This document shows positions 32,949-46,115 of a stretch of DNA of 64,000 bases, one piece after another (within the stretch, counting starts at the first letter, position 1; every line of letters begins with the position of its first letter). Below the pieces are notes generated by a model that worked only from the letters and a program-made list of their open reading frames with translations, made no database searches and had not been told where the DNA came from. Origin of the DNA: Eriocheir sinensis (taxonomy: Eukaryota > Arthropoda > Malacostraca > Decapoda > Varunidae). Made by a program: the position numbers and the translations under genes. Where the stretch lies: assembly GCF_024679095.1 (NCBI RefSeq), contig NW_026111754.1, positions 1,122,501-1,186,500 of the forward strand, in the 5' to 3' direction.

Positions 32949-33169
32949 TAGGGTTCAAGTGTCGACGTGGTGCATGATGACGTGGCAACACTTGTTAATT
33001 TGAAAGACCGGAATAGCCAGCGCCGGGCTATTTGATACTAGACTTATAGGAAGCACACCTTCCTCGCACTGGCAAACAAAGCATAACTTGAGAAATTCAC
33101 CGAAAGAAAATCAGGCTGTTGAGCGTCAAATACACAGAAATGGTTGAAAGGCTCTAATAAGGGGGATAT

Positions 33170-33480
33170 TAATAATGTTTTCATGGTAAGAAACCAGGTA
33201 GGACACGTAGTAATGGTTTCAAACTGGATGAGTTCAGATTCCAAAAGGACAATGGGAAAAATTGGTTTAAGAACAGAGTGGTAGATGAGTGGAAAAAGTT
33301 GGGCAATCATGCTGTGAGTGACAATACAATGGTCATATAAAAAAAAATAGATTAGATAAATTCATGGATAGTGATGTTAGGCTCACAGGAACTTAGGTTC
33401 ACAGGAGCTGCCGTGTACAGGCCTGTCGGCCTCTTGCAGACTCCCTACGACCTTATGTTCTTATGTTCAGACCAAGTCCG
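33170..33480 (+). mobile_element. CR1-like LINE 3' end with octamer tail
   Basis: Plus-strand coding remnant with SNGFKLDEFRFQKDNGKNWF and VVDEWKKLGNHAVSDNTMVI, followed by a 3' tail that ends in TTATGTTC repeats (about 33453-33470). A short tandem octamer at the 3' end is typical of CR1-like elements. Frame broken by an A-run near 33341. Confidence 0.8.
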
Positions 33481-34499
33481 AGTACTCGTACCAAGCTATC
33501 GAAACGTTAGAATCGTGTGGAAAAACTCGGCCGCTGCCACCTTCGGGATTCTACTGATGCCTCCACTTCATCTTCTACCTCCTCTCCGAAATCCACACCT
33601 AAGTAGCAGATTAGCGTTGGACAATTATATTTGTGTCTTAGCTTGAGATAGGAGTAAAGGAGGAGGATTCAAGGTTATTCACTTCCTTTGAGTGTAATAG
33701 GTGATTATTATTAACCTCGAAACCTAAAGTTATTTCCAACATATATAATGTTCCTGGTTATCTGGGATAATTAAAGCCGCGACAGGAGCCTCCTCACCAT
33801 GGAGTTCCTACACCCGATTCGTGTTGGGAAAACTTGATTGGCTAGAGTATTATACGATGAAATACATACAGAATGAAAGAGACATCAGGTACGAAATTAA
33901 TACAGCTTCGGGAGAGGAGGCCAGCCCTCCATGATCCCACCCAGAAGTCAGGTCATCACAACCTCGACGCGTAGGTAGGCAGCAGGAAGTGGGCACTCGC
34001 AACTCCTAGGCTTCTCTAACTCCCCCTAGGCTTCTCTAACTCCCCCTAGGCTTCTCTAACTCCCCCTAGGATAGTCAGGTCACCGAATTCCGTCAATCCA
34101 AGTAAACAGTTGGGAGGAGAACCTAGTGACCCACAGGCCACGCCATTAAAGGAAGGTATGCAGCAAAGAGCGGTCACCATGAAGCCTCCCAAGAGCCCTC
34201 TCAAAGACGAACGAGGTAGCAGATATAAAGGCTATGTGGTACTCTGGAGTACTCCCCTGGTACTCTGGAGGAGTGGTCAGGAATGTAGGCGTGCTTGAGG
34301 ATAAGATAGGTAGGGAAGACATATCGATATCCACTAGTAATTAATAATTATAAGGAAGGCACTATCGTAATAAACACACTCCTCACCTCTGTAGACAAAC
34401 ACCTGGAAGCATTCAACTATGCTCACGAGGTTTTGGGATCCCTCCCCCTTTTTCCACGTAAGGGAACACCTGCAAACATCCAACTGTGGTCGACGGGTC
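33481..34499. other. Unassigned, with 20-bp tandem repeat
   Basis: No gene recognised. It contains about three copies of a 20-bp unit CTAGGCTTCTCTAACTCCCC (34007-34072). The mirror at 48730-48795 has altered unit lengths. Confidence 0.6.
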
Positions 34500-34976
34500 C
34501 ATTCAGCCCACACCTAGTGACTTTTTTTTTTAACAGCAAGGGAGGCAGTTAAGTGGCAAGTAAAAAAAAAAATCAGCCGCAAAAGAAGCTTGCCAGACGC
34601 TATTCAGATAAAATAAAATAAAACGAAAAGCCAACTAAACGGTCAATTTCGGTTGGAGAGATCTTGATATTATTCTCTTGAAAGAGTTGATTTCGTAGGC
34701 AGGAGGACATGCAGACGAAGGAAAGTTCTGCCAGAGTTTACCAGCGGAGGTAAATTGGATAGAAGACGGATGAGCAGTAGTAGCAAGTCGTGTGGAACGG
34801 GTCCGCGGGAGGGGAGAAAGCATGCAGATATCAAGTTCAGAAGAGCAGACGAATATATCGATAGAATGCAGAAAAATATGCAACATTACGGCGGAATTTA
34901 AAAGGAGGAAAACTGTTACTGAGATGAGCGAGGGGTAGATAAGACGAAGAGTCTTTAACTCCATTGTCTAGCAGAG

Positions 34977-35050
<74 letters not shown>

Positions 35051-35520
35051 AGCTCTTTCCCACATGATATGCTAACACCATGTGAGGGCGGACATGACCC
35101 CTATATATGGACAGCATCTGAGAGAGGGAACAGAACTGGCAGATACGCTTCAGAACGTCTAACCTCGAGCAAGCTGATATAGCGAGAGAGGAGAATTGAA
35201 TTTTCCAGTTCAGAATTTTTACTAAGGATAGACCGAGAATGGCTATTGTAGAAAGGGTCAGCTGAGTATAGTCGGAGAATAAGGAATAGTTGTTAAAGAG
35301 ATTGTGTCGAGCTGGCAGGTCTAAAATGAGTTTTTGAGTCATTTAAGGACACCAAGTTCCTCCTTCTCCATTCAGAAATAATAGCAAAATCTGATAAATA
35401 CCGTTTGCAATTTAATTTGTTGTTGATGTCCGGATAATGGAGAAATAGGTTTCCTTTCCGAACAGACCGCGAAGATTGGCACCTCTCGCTTTTGGTTTTC
35501 TTGCACGGCACTACCACATC
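34500..35520 (-). mobile_element. LINE-A relative with GT array in its ORF2
   Basis: Minus-strand ORF2 C-terminal region: ILGLSLVKILNWKIQFSSL, RLDVLKRICQFCSLSQMLSI, YRGHVRPHMVLAYHVG, then a (GT)n (34979-35050), then IFLHSIDIFVCSSELDICM and SSACPPAYEINSFKRI. It is a diverged subfamily of LINE-A. The CA/GT array sits exactly where other copies encode the STHTALL motif. The mirror is at 47290-48240. Confidence 0.8.
34979..35050. repeat. (GT)36 in LINE ORF2
   Basis: Perfect GT run on the plus strand, CA in the LINE's coding orientation. Confidence 0.97.
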
Positions 35521-36695
35521 AATGACAAGGGTCTGCCTCTTGTAGTGCGTCTAGAAGATGGTTTTCTCGTAGACATGAAACTGCTGTTTCCTCCGTGTAA
35601 ATGACACATCTGTGGACGTCTTTCAGCATCATTGCAGTAACTGTTAGCAGAATGAGTTGAACTGATACTATCGGCTTCAATGCAAGGAGGATAATGATGT
35701 GAGTGATCCTTGATTGTCCTTTTACATAAGAGTATGGAACACTCAGGAGTACTCTGGTGACATGAAGTAATGCCCTGACTGTGATCACGTCATTACTCTG
35801 GTCAAACTAAGGTTTCCGGAAACAGGTCAGGTCATCCAGGTATCAGGTGAGGAGAACTCAGATAACAACACAAAATCAGGCGGGGTCTCGGGAGACAAGC
35901 CAGACCGGTAGACCGCACGCTTGGTGCATACTGAGGTAGACTACAAATACTGTGGTAAACCGCATACTAAAACAGTACCTTCTATTGCGTCTCTGCATCA
36001 CCAGCAAGGAGAGACCACGTGGGCGAAGAAAGGCGAGTTGTGTGTGTAGTGCGGAGCGAAGCCTGCGCCATTGTGTTAGCCCTCAGTGACTCCAGAGATT
36101 CCATAACACCACACGTATAATCATCATCTTACATTTACCCATATTATCTGGCTTCTACACTAAATACCTGTGCAATTGGCACGTGAACAGGGACCAAGCC
36201 TCGTTATCCGCGCCATAAGGTAAGCCCGGCTCTCTACCTTAATCTTTGACATTCACCCGGACTTCACCCGGGTGGTAGAGTGTGGACGTGACCTCTCCAG
36301 GGCGCGAGTGTGTTCAGGGACCACAGTTTATAGAAGCAAGAGTGTTGTTACAGAGACTTCTTTAGGCTGGCAGAGTGTAGAAAGGAACCTCTTGCTAGTG
36401 TGGTTAGAATGTCTTGAAGGGTGTTCCTGCCATGATCTCCTCAAGGGAGTCGCGTGAGGCTGATGCATGAAGCCTCGCCTTGCTCCCTTCGGCCTGCCTC
36501 TGGCCAAGTGTCTAAAAGACAAATAGTCACGCCACCCGGTGACGCTCCAGGCAAGGCTTCAGTGACTTTAATCAATCATATGTAAGTAATGGATAAGATG
36601 ACGTTTGTAAACAGGACAAAACATGCATGCCATGGTTGAAACTGGAAATGAAAACAAATTAGTGGTGCCCTGCTTTTGGCGACAACTGATAACTA
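35521..36695. other. Unassigned, possible LTR-element leader
   Basis: No protein recognised. It lies upstream of a gag-like remnant (37755) and may belong to the same LTR element, but no LTR pair or primer binding site could be shown. Confidence 0.3.
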
Positions 36696-36957
36696 TTGCC
36701 TCCTTCTCCTTTCTTCTTTCCTTCCCTCCAATCACTTCCCCGCTTCTTCCCTCCCTTCCTTCCTTCCTTCCTTCTCTCCTTCCACTCCCTCTTTCCCTTC
36801 TTAACTTGCCTCCTTTCGCTTCCTTCTTCCCTTCCTTCCTTTCCTACTTTCACTTCCTCGAGTCCTTCCCTCCTTCATTCCTCCCTTCCATCCTTCCTTC
36901 CCACTTCAATACCTCCCTCCTTCCCTCTTCCTTACTTTCATCCTTCCTTCCTGCACC
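36696..36957. repeat. Polypyrimidine (TTCC)n tract
   Basis: About 260 bp almost free of purines on the plus strand, dominated by CCTT and CTTC words. The mirror purine tract is at 45845-46115. Such tracts can form triplex DNA and are hard to sequence. Confidence 0.9.
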
Positions 36958-37754
36958 ACCCTTTCAGAAAGCGTTTCGCTGGCATCCTCTAGACCTGTGG
37001 ATGTCATCTCTCGCAAAAGAGACTACTGTTATCTCGGAGATCATTGCATGATAAGTTTCATATCTCGGAAGGCTTATTCTACCTTATAACTATTTTGGAA
37101 AGCGGTTACCAGAAGAACTTATAAACCTTTGGCTAAATAAAGTAGCAAAGAGCTTGGGTCGACCACCCTCTGAATCTTAAGCCTTCCAAAGCAATTGTTC
37201 TGTATCGTATGCGTTTGAACATACCCCCTCAGCAGTCAGGAAGCCGTCACCCGGTGTGAGGGAACCCATAGCTCTAGCGCAAATGGCCCCTGTTGTGGGT
37301 GCAGCAACGGCTCCTCTCTGTATCGAGGGTCTCCTGCCCCACAGCTTAGCCCTCCGGTAGGTCTCCAAGCCAAGGTAGTGTCTCTCTACTCCCGTTGCAC
37401 CCTTCGAGGGAATCGAGTTTTGTCGGCGATATGAAAGTACCCTTCTCTACACGAAAGTTCATCGTACCGTCTGGCCTGGGTTGGTGTATTTTCTCTTTGG
37501 TAGTGATATAATTATGGAAATAGTTATAGATGGGACCAATTTAGCTCACTTTTAGTCTGCAGTTAGTTATTCATGCCTGTGAGAGGTGTATTCTTAAAGG
37601 CTCTAGATGTGGCCAGTTAGCTCACCTCCAGCTTGTAGTGCATTAGCTCAGGTCTGTCTGGAGTGAGTATATTTCTAGACATAGTTACAGATTAAGATTT
37701 TCCTCAGCTCACTCAGTCTGCTATAGGTTAGTGTAGGGCAAGCCAGTCAAGAAG
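36958..37754. other. Unassigned
   Basis: No gene recognised. Confidence 0.35.
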
Positions 37755-38183
37755 ATGGTTACCCGTCAGGAAATCACCGAATCTTTCTTTCGGCAGGGTG
37801 AAACACTCCAGCTGGCGGGGTAAGACCCCATCGCCTTTGAACGCCGAAAACAGTGAGAAGCCCGTAATCAGCAACTTTAAATGCGGGAATGCGAGGCCCA
37901 GAGGAAGGAGATCGAGGCCCAAAGGATTAAACACGTGAGGCAAGGTCCACGAGTGCGAGATGTTGGACACCAAGAGCCATCACCAAGTCACTCTCCAAAG
38001 CCTCGCCTCCCCCGACTTCCTGGACTTACAGGCTGCCGACTGCCCAAAGACCGAGCTCCAGGCCTTACCAGAGTCAGCCAGCAATTCGCGTGTGACCCAG
38101 ATCGGCAGGCAGCAGTAATAGTAGACTACCACCACAGTCAGGTGGCCTGCCCTCCTTCCCCGACTGTAGGTCTGTCGGTGTAG
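37755..38183 (+). pseudogene. Possible LTR-retrotransposon gag remnant
   Basis: From ATG at 37755 the frame reads MVTRQEITESFFRQGETLQL, then two stops, then MRECEAQRKEIEAQRIKH with repeated EAQR. A short acidic start followed by an E/R/Q coiled coil is seen in some arthropod gypsy gag proteins. This is recollection of style and not a search result. Two internal stops make it dead. The mirror is at 44655-45081. Confidence 0.4.
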
Positions 38184-39580
38184 AAGCTGGAGGGTGACGA
38201 GATGGTCTCTGTAACGGACGCAGGCGTCAATAACACTGCTGCCGCCACACGAGCTAAGGCGAGGAGGGGGCAGAGGAAACGTTCCTCTTCTAAGCATTTA
38301 AGACGCTTACCCGTGTTAATGATATCTTATTTACAAACGAAAGTGACCTATTTTACACGTGTGAGGTGGGCGAACTGTTTGCCAGCAGCGATTATCGAAT
38401 TTGTAGGTGTGTGTTGAGCACTGAACCCCAAGTTCCTGTTTATTAACATTACAAATTTCAAAACTTTGGGAACGTACGTTTCGAAAGTTTGGGAACGTTC
38501 AGTCAACTGGAGTCAGCTACTTAAGCTCTCCGACATAGATGTAATGTCTAGCAAATTCACAACCCAGGTCATGAAATTTACTCTTGTAAACCACGGCGCA
38601 AAACTGATTGGAAATCGCAATGGATGAGAAATTGCTCACTGAAAAAAATCTATTGATGACAGAAAAGACTTCAGAAAATAATAATTATAAACTTACGCAG
38701 TCCTACCCTAACCTCAAAAGAGATTGCGAGAAAGGGATTAAGGAAAAAAAGCTCGATTATGAAATAAAAATCTTGAATGAAGCCAAGAATAACCTTCAAA
38801 TGTTCTTTAGTTACCTATGAAATAAAACAATAATGGGGGAAAGTGATATGTGGCCGTTAATATAGAAAATTATTTTGGCGATGATAAAGATAATATTTCG
38901 ATCTTTAACTAACCTTTAGCAAAGTATTAAAAAAAAGAAAATACTTTTCGAGTCCCTGCTCGAACAAGAGCATTACAGACTCCTGAAATACAGCAACTTG
39001 TCAATAACAAAATAGATGTGAGCGAGGTACGTCAGTGTTAAAAAAAAAAAAAAGGGAATCCATTTCAGAAGAACAGATCCCAATGAGAAACTCCTATAAC
39101 CGTGCTGTTAAACAATCACTTGTCCAAGACGACGTACATTTTGCTTGATAAAAAATGTCCGATTTCCAAAAAGGTAGGGGTTAATGGATACCATATAAAC
39201 AATACCTAAAAATTCACTGTACTCCCCCCCCGCCCCCCATACACAACCCAACCACCGAACCCTGCAAGGTGAGGCTGATCGTTCTGCCTATAAGCCCAAC
39301 AAACCCAGGGTTAGCAGGAGAGTATATGCAGCCAATACCTTGCCACTTATCTCATGGTCACGTAGACTAGCCGACTGATCCCTCCGAGCCAGAAACGGCC
39401 TCCCATCTTGACCGGGTTAAGGGATCACAAAGGTGTGTTGCTAGCCGCAGCACGCAACTGGGACATCGCTGAACGTCCAGGCCTCGCAATGATTTTAATT
39501 TTACGTATTTTTGAGATCGACTGAGGCTCCACACCCTGTGAAATCTCGCGTCGGCGCTACACCAATACATGACTCGTTAC
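38184..39580. other. Unassigned, with a 70-codon open frame
   Basis: The frame 38608-38820 (MEIAMDEKLLTEKNLLMTEK...) is charged and Asn-rich. It is identical in the right arm (44004-44216, minus), but so is the surrounding non-coding sequence, so the identity is no evidence of selection. No known family. Confidence 0.3.
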
Positions 39581-39893
<313 letters not shown>

Positions 39894-39978
39894 ATAGGCC
39901 AACAATGTCTGCCTCCCTGGAGAGTTCGTGGAACTATATACTCAGTAAATAGAAAATGTCAAAACCTTGTTTTTCTAA

Positions 39979-40314
39979 TTGTTGTTTAAACTGGAAAATT
40001 ATGGTGTAGGAGGGCATGTCCTGGATGTGATCTCTGAGTTTTTAACTGACAAGAAACAACGCGTTATTGATGATGGTTCTTTTAGTAATTTTACCTCGGT
40101 GAATTCCGGAGTTCCTCAAGGCAGTGTCTTGGGGCCTTTGATGTTTATTTTATTTACTAGTGATATGTGGGGTGGCATATCCTCCAAAATGTTGGCATAT
40201 GCTGATGACACATCACTTTATACTACCAACTCCTCCCCCCATCACAGAGTTTCAGCAGCCAGTGTTTTGGAAGAGGGTGTCTCCAGAATTATTGGTGTAC
40301 TCAGTGGGGGATGA
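39979..40314 (+). pseudogene. LINE-E RT palm
   Basis: A 111-codon frame with SGVPQGSVLGPLMFILFTSD at residues about 46-65 and YADDTS near 74-79. The frame ends after VLSGG and the C-terminal RT part is in other frames with stops. An upstream start is not real because the first codons lie at the arm-spacer junction. Confidence 0.8.
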
Positions 40315-41015
40315 AGATGAATCCTTTGAAATCCCAGTCTCTTATTTTTAGCAGATCCAGGTATCTTTTTCCTAGCCACCCTGATATTGTTTTTAACAAT
40401 TCTGTGATTAAGATTTGTGCTATTGGGGGTAACCTTAGACTCTAAACTAACATTTGAGTCTCACTTGCGGTCTGTTACTTCGTCAATCTCTCAAAAAATT
40501 GGTCTTCTTCGCAAGTGCAAAAATATATTTTCTGACGACAGCGTTATATAAATTCTTTTTATTCATTTATATTGCCAAATTTTGAGTAGTGCTTTCTTGT
40601 TTTCCTCTCTGTTGCAGACTCTCATATGAAGCTCTTGGCCCGGTCATTTAATCAGATCAAGTTTTTGCTACCTAATTTAGAATAATTATTAATCTTGAAC
40701 ATCACTGCATTGTTGGCTCTCTTACTCTGTTGTATAATATCTTAATCAATCATAACCATCCTTTACATTCTAAACTTCCTCCAGATTTTCTTCAGTCTAG
40801 TTTCACTAGGTTTCCTTCAAATATCAATGATTTGGCATTTTCAGCTGCACGTTATAGTACTTCCCAATTTTCTAGAAATTTTGTTCCATGTATATTGTAT
40901 AACTAAATTGTGGAACCAGCTTCCAAACGATGTTGTTAAAGTTGAAAACCTGCATTTATTTTTGACCAGAGTTAATAGTTTCCTAAGGCCAATGTTCTCC
41001 CTTGTGGGACTCTTT
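39981..41015 (+). mobile_element. LINE-E fragment (RT and C-terminal part), spacer
   Basis: Plus-strand RT starting mid-domain: LFKLENYGVGGHVLDVISEF, then NSGVPQGSVLGPLMFILFTS and the catalytic box MLAYADDTSLY, with the Asp pair kept. Degraded C-terminal pieces follow, ending ITKLWNQLPNDVVK at about 40900-40945. It is truncated exactly at the inner edge of the left arm. It is a different family from LINE-A; clade not assigned. Confidence 0.8.
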
Positions 41016-42866
41016 CTTATTACATCAAAGGATGCTGCTCAAGGGCAACAAAACGAGTACCAAAAAAAGCCAACTACTCGCCGCTCCCACAGAAGTAAAA
41101 GGTACGGAGTAGCCAAAAGAGAGGTCAATTTCGGTGGAGAGGTGTCGTGATACACTCTTCTTGGAAGAGGTCAAGTCATTGGCAGGAGGAAATACACACG
41201 AAGGAAGACTGTTCCAGAGTTTACCAGTGAAGGGGATGAAAGAATGGAGATGCTGGTTAACTCTTGCATAAGGGGTATGGACAGTATAGGGATGAGCATG
41301 AGTAGAAAGTCGTATGCAGCGGGGCAGTGGGAGGGGGGAGGAGTGCAGTTAGCAAGTTCAGAAGAGCAGTCAGTACGAAAATATCGATAGAAGACAGATA
41401 GAGAAGCAACATGGCGGCGGAATTTAAGAGGTAGAAGGCTGTCAGTAAGAGGAGGAGAGCTGATGAGACGAAGAGCCTTAGACCTCACTCTGTCCAGAAG
41501 AGTTGTGTGAGTGGAGCCCCTCCCACACATGAGATGCATACTCCATACGAGTGTGCAGGAGAGAAGAACTGGCGGGGACGATACAGAACGCCCAACCTCG
41601 AGAAAGCTGATTTAGTAAGAGAGGAGATGGGAAGTTTCCAGTTGAGATTTTGAGCTAAGGATAGACCGAGGATATTTAGTGTTGAAGAAGGTGACAGCTG
41701 GGTGTTATCGAAGAATAGGGGATAGGTGTTTGGAAGATTGTGTCGAGTTGATAGGTGTAGAAACTGGGGTTTTGAGGCATTGAAGGACACAAGGTTCATT
41801 TTACCCCAATCGGGAATGATAGCAAGGTCTGAGGTTAAGCGTTCTGCAGCCTCTCGTCTGGAGTCTTGTAATTCCTGTCGAGAGGGTCTTCTGTTGAAAG
41901 AAGTTGAATAATGCATCAGCGTATGAGTTGATAGGACAGTTTGTTATAGAAAGAAGATTAATGATGAATACCAGGAAGAGAGTGGGTGATAGGACAGAGC
42001 CTGTTGGAACACCACTGTTGATAGGTTTAAGGAAAGAACAGTGACCGTCTACCACAGCAGAAATAGAACGGCCGGAAAAGAAACTGGAGATAAAGGAACG
42101 GAGAGAGGGATAGAATCCGAAAGAGGGCAGTTTCGAGAGCAAAGACTTGTGCCAGACTCTATTGAAAGCTTTCGATATGTCTAGTGCAACTGATAAAGTT
42201 TCACCGAAACGGCTAAGAGAGGATGACCAAGAGTCAGTTAAGAGAGCAAGAATATCTCCAGTAGAACGCCCCTTGCGGAACCATACTAGCGATCAGATAG
42301 GTCAGAAGTGGATAGGTGCTTTTGAATCTTCCGGTTAAAGATTGATTAAAAGGCTTTAGATAGGCAGGAAAGTAAAGCTATAGGACGGTAGTTTGAGGGA
42401 TGGGATCGGTCACCCTTCTTAGGCACAGGTTGTATGAAGACATACTTCCAGCAGGAAGAAAAGGTAGCAGTTGACAGGCAGAGGCGAAAGAGGTTGACCA
42501 GGCAGTGTGTCAGCACGAAGGCACGGTTTTTAAGACAATAGGAGGCATTCCATCAGGTCAATAAGCCTTCTGAGAGTTGAGGCCAGAGAGGGCATAAAAC
42601 ATCACTCTTAAAAATCTTAATAACAGGCATAAAGGAGTTTGAGGGGGGATGAATAGGAGGAATATGCCCAGAATCGTCCAAAGTTGAGTTGTTACAGAAA
42701 GTTTGAGAAGAGTTCAGCCTTTGAGATAGATGAGACGGCGGTGCTGCCGTCAGGGTTAAGGAGAGGAGGGAAAGATGAAGAAGTGAGATTGGAGGAGATA
42801 TTTTTGGCTAGGTACCAGAAGTCCCGGGAAGAATTAGAAAAACAAGGTTTTGACATTTTCTATTTA
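41016..42866 (-). mobile_element. LINE-A copy 3, spacer
   Basis: Minus-strand LINE-A from the 3' tail (41016) through ORF2 C-terminus (41171-41539, 41485-41916), RT palm (41801-42142: SGVPTGSVLSPTLFLVFI) and RT N-terminal block (42400-42600, frameshifted) into the region upstream. Homology runs past the arm edge at 42832 to about 42866, so the last ~35 bp belong to both the LINE and the inverted repeat. Confidence 0.85.
41171..42142 (-). pseudogene. LINE-A copy 3 ORF2 pieces
   Basis: Three overlapping frames (42142-41801, 41916-41485, 41539-41171) give in order the palm LSKLPSFGFYPSLRSFISSF and GVPTGSVLSP (Pro kept, Gln to Thr), the LSTRHNLPNTYPLFFDNTQL block, GLSLAQNLNWKLPISSL and LLDRVRSKALRLISSPPL. 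The YADD region is damaged (SYADALFN) by a deletion near 41912-41920. Inactive. Confidence 0.85.
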
Positions 42867-42916
42867 CTGAGTATATAGTTCCACGAACTCTCCAGGGAGG
42901 CAGACATTGTTGGCCT

Positions 42917-43248
<332 letters not shown>

Positions 43249-44654
43249 CGTAACGAGTCATGTATTGGTGTAGCGCCGACGCGAGATTTCACAGGGTGTG
43301 CAGCCTCAGTCGATCTCAAAAATACGTAAAATTAAAATCATTGCGAGGCCTGGACGTTCAGCGATGTCCCAGTTGCGTGCTGCGGCTAGCAACACACCTT
43401 TGTGATCCCTTAATCCGGTCAAGATGGGAGGCCTTTTCTGGCTCGGAGGGATCAGTCGGCTAGTCTACGTGACCATGAGATAAGTGGCAAGGTATTGGCT
43501 GCATATACTCTCCTGCTAACCCTGGGTTTGTTGGGCTTATAGGCAAAACGATCAGCCTCACCTTGCAGGGTTCCGTGGTAGGTGTGTGTATGGGGGGAGG
43601 GGGGGGAGTACAGTGAATTTTAGGTATTGTTTATATGGTATCCATTAACCCCTACCTTTTGGAAATCGGACATTTTTTATCAAGCAAAATGTACGTCGTC
43701 TTGGACAAGTGATTGTTTAACAGCACGGTTATAGGAGTTTCTCATTGGGATCTGTTCTTCTGAAATGGATTCCCTTTTTTTTTTAATACTGACGTACCTT
43801 GCTCACATCTATTTTGTTATTGACAAGTTGCTGTATTTCAGGAGTCTGTAATGCTCTTGTTCGAGCAGGGACTCGAAAAGTATTTTCTTTTTTTTAATAC
43901 TTTGCTAAAGGTTAGTTAAAGATCGAAATCTTATCTTTATCATCGCCAAAATAATTTTCTATATTAACGGCCACATATCATTTTCCCCCATTATTGTTTT
44001 ATTTCATAGGTAACTAAAGAACATTTGAAGGTTATTCTTGGCTTCATTCAAGATTTTTATTTCATAATCGAGCTTTTTTTCCTTAATCCCTTTCTCGCAA
44101 TCTCTTTTGAGGTTAGGGTAGGACTGCGTAAGTTTATAATTATTATTTTCTGAAGTCTTTTCTGTCATCAATAGATTTTTTTCAGTGAGCAGTTTCTCAT
44201 CCATTGCGATTTCCAATCAGTTTTGCGCCGTGGTTTACAAGAGTAAATTTCATGACCTGGGTTGTGAATTTGCTAGACATTACATCTATGTCGGAGAGCT
44301 TAAGTAGCTGACTCCAGTTGACTGAACGTTCCCAAACTTTCGAAACGTACGTTCCCAAAGTTTTGAAATTTGTAATGTTAATAAACAGGAACTTGGGGTT
44401 CAGTGCTCAACACACACCTACAAATTCGATAATCGCTGCTGGCAAACAGTTCGCCCACCTCACACGTGTAAAATAGGTCACTTTCGTTTGTAAATAAGAT
44501 ATCATTAACACGGGTAAGCGTCTTAAATGCTTAGAAGAGGAACGTTTCCTCTGCCCCCTCCTCGCCTTAGCTCGTGTGGCGGCAGCAGTGTTATTGACGC
44601 CTGCGTCCGTTACAGAGACCATCTCGTCACCCTCCAGCTTCTACACCGACAGAC

Positions 44655-45081
44655 CTACAGTCGGGGAAGGAGGCAGGCCACCTGACTGTGGTGGTAGTCT
44701 ACTATTACTGCTGCCTGCCGATCTGGGTCACACGCGAATTGCTGGCTGACTCTGGTAAGGCCTGGAGCTCGGTCTTTGGGCAGTCGGCAGCCTGTAAGTC
44801 CAGGAAGTCGGGGGAGGCGAGGCTTTGGAGAGTGACTTGGTGATGGCTCTTGGTGTCCAACATCTCGCACTCGTGGACCTTGCCTCACGTGTTTAATCCT
44901 TTGGGCCTCGATCTCCTTCCTCTGGGCCTCGCATTCCCGCATTTAAAGTTGCTGATTACGGGCTTCTCACTGTTTTCGGCGTTCAAAGGCGATGGGGTCT
45001 TACCCCGCCAGCTGGAGTGTTTCACCCTGCCGAAAGAAAGATTCGGTGATTTCCTGACGGGTAACCATCTTCTTGACTGGC
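44655..45081 (-). pseudogene. Gag-like remnant, mirror copy
   Basis: Minus-strand counterpart of 37755-38183 with the same stops and the same MRECEAQRKEIEAQRIKH segment. It ends differently (VACLLPRL) through a small indel near 44672. Confidence 0.4.
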
Positions 45082-45844
45082 TTGCCCTACACTAACCTAT
45101 AGCAGACTGAGTGAGCTGAGGAAAATCTTAATCTAGAACTATGTGTAGAAATATACTCACTCCAGACAGACCTGAGCTAATGCACTACAAGCTGGAGGTG
45201 AGCTAACTGGCCACATCTAGAGCCTTTAAGGAATACACCTCTCTACACAGGCATGAATAACTAACTGCAGACTAAAAGTGAGCTAAATTGGTCCCATCTA
45301 TAACTATTTCCATAATTATATCACTACCAAAGAGAAAATACACCAACCCAGGCCAGACGGTACGATGAACTTTCGTGTAGAGAAGGGGTACTTTCTCATA
45401 TCGCCGACCAAACTCGACTCCCTCGAAGGGTGCAACGGGAGAGAGACACCACCTTGGCTTGAGACCTACCGGAGGCTAAGCTGTGGGGCAGGAGACCTCG
45501 ATACAGAGAGGAGCCGTTGCTGCACCCACAACAGGGGCCATTGCGCTAGAGCTATGGGTTCCTCACACCGGGTGACGGCTTCCTGACTGCTGAGGGGGTA
45601 TGTTCAAACGCATACGATACAGAACAATTGCTTTGGAAGGCTTAAGATTCAGAGGGTGGTCGACCCAAGCTCTTTGCTACTTTATTTAGCCAAAGGTTTA
45701 TAAGTTCTTCTGGTAACCGCTTTCCAAAATAGTTATAAGGTAGAATAAGCCTTCCGAGATATGAAACTTATCATGCAATGATCTCCGAGATAACAGTAGT
45801 CTCTTTTGCGAGAGATGACATCCACAGGTCTAGAGGATGCCAGC

Positions 45845-46115
45845 GAAACGCTTTCTGAAAGGGTGGCAGGAAGGAAGGATGAAAGTAAGGAAGAGGGAAG
45901 GAGGGAGGTATTGAAGTGGGAAGGAAGGATGGAAGGAGGAATGAAGGAGGGAAGGACTCGAGGAAGTGAAAGTAGGAAAGGAAGGAAGGAAGAAGGAAGG
46001 AAAGGAGGCAAGTTAAGCAGGGTAAGAGGGAGTGGAAGGAGAGAAGGAACGCAGGAACGAAGGGCGGGAAGAAGCGGGGAAGTGATTGGAGGGAAGGAAA
46101 GAAGAAAGGAGAAGG
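45845..46115. repeat. Polypurine (GGAA)n tract, right arm
   Basis: Mirror of 36696-36957, with small length differences. Confidence 0.9.

Noticed and set aside
36623..37051. Ser/Leu/Pro/Phe-rich 142-codon protein
   Set aside because: Composition is dictated by the pyrimidine tract, and the opposite strand is equally open.
38608..38820. 70-codon protein perfectly conserved in both arms
   Set aside because: The surrounding non-coding DNA is equally conserved at this place, so the identity shows recent duplication and not selection.
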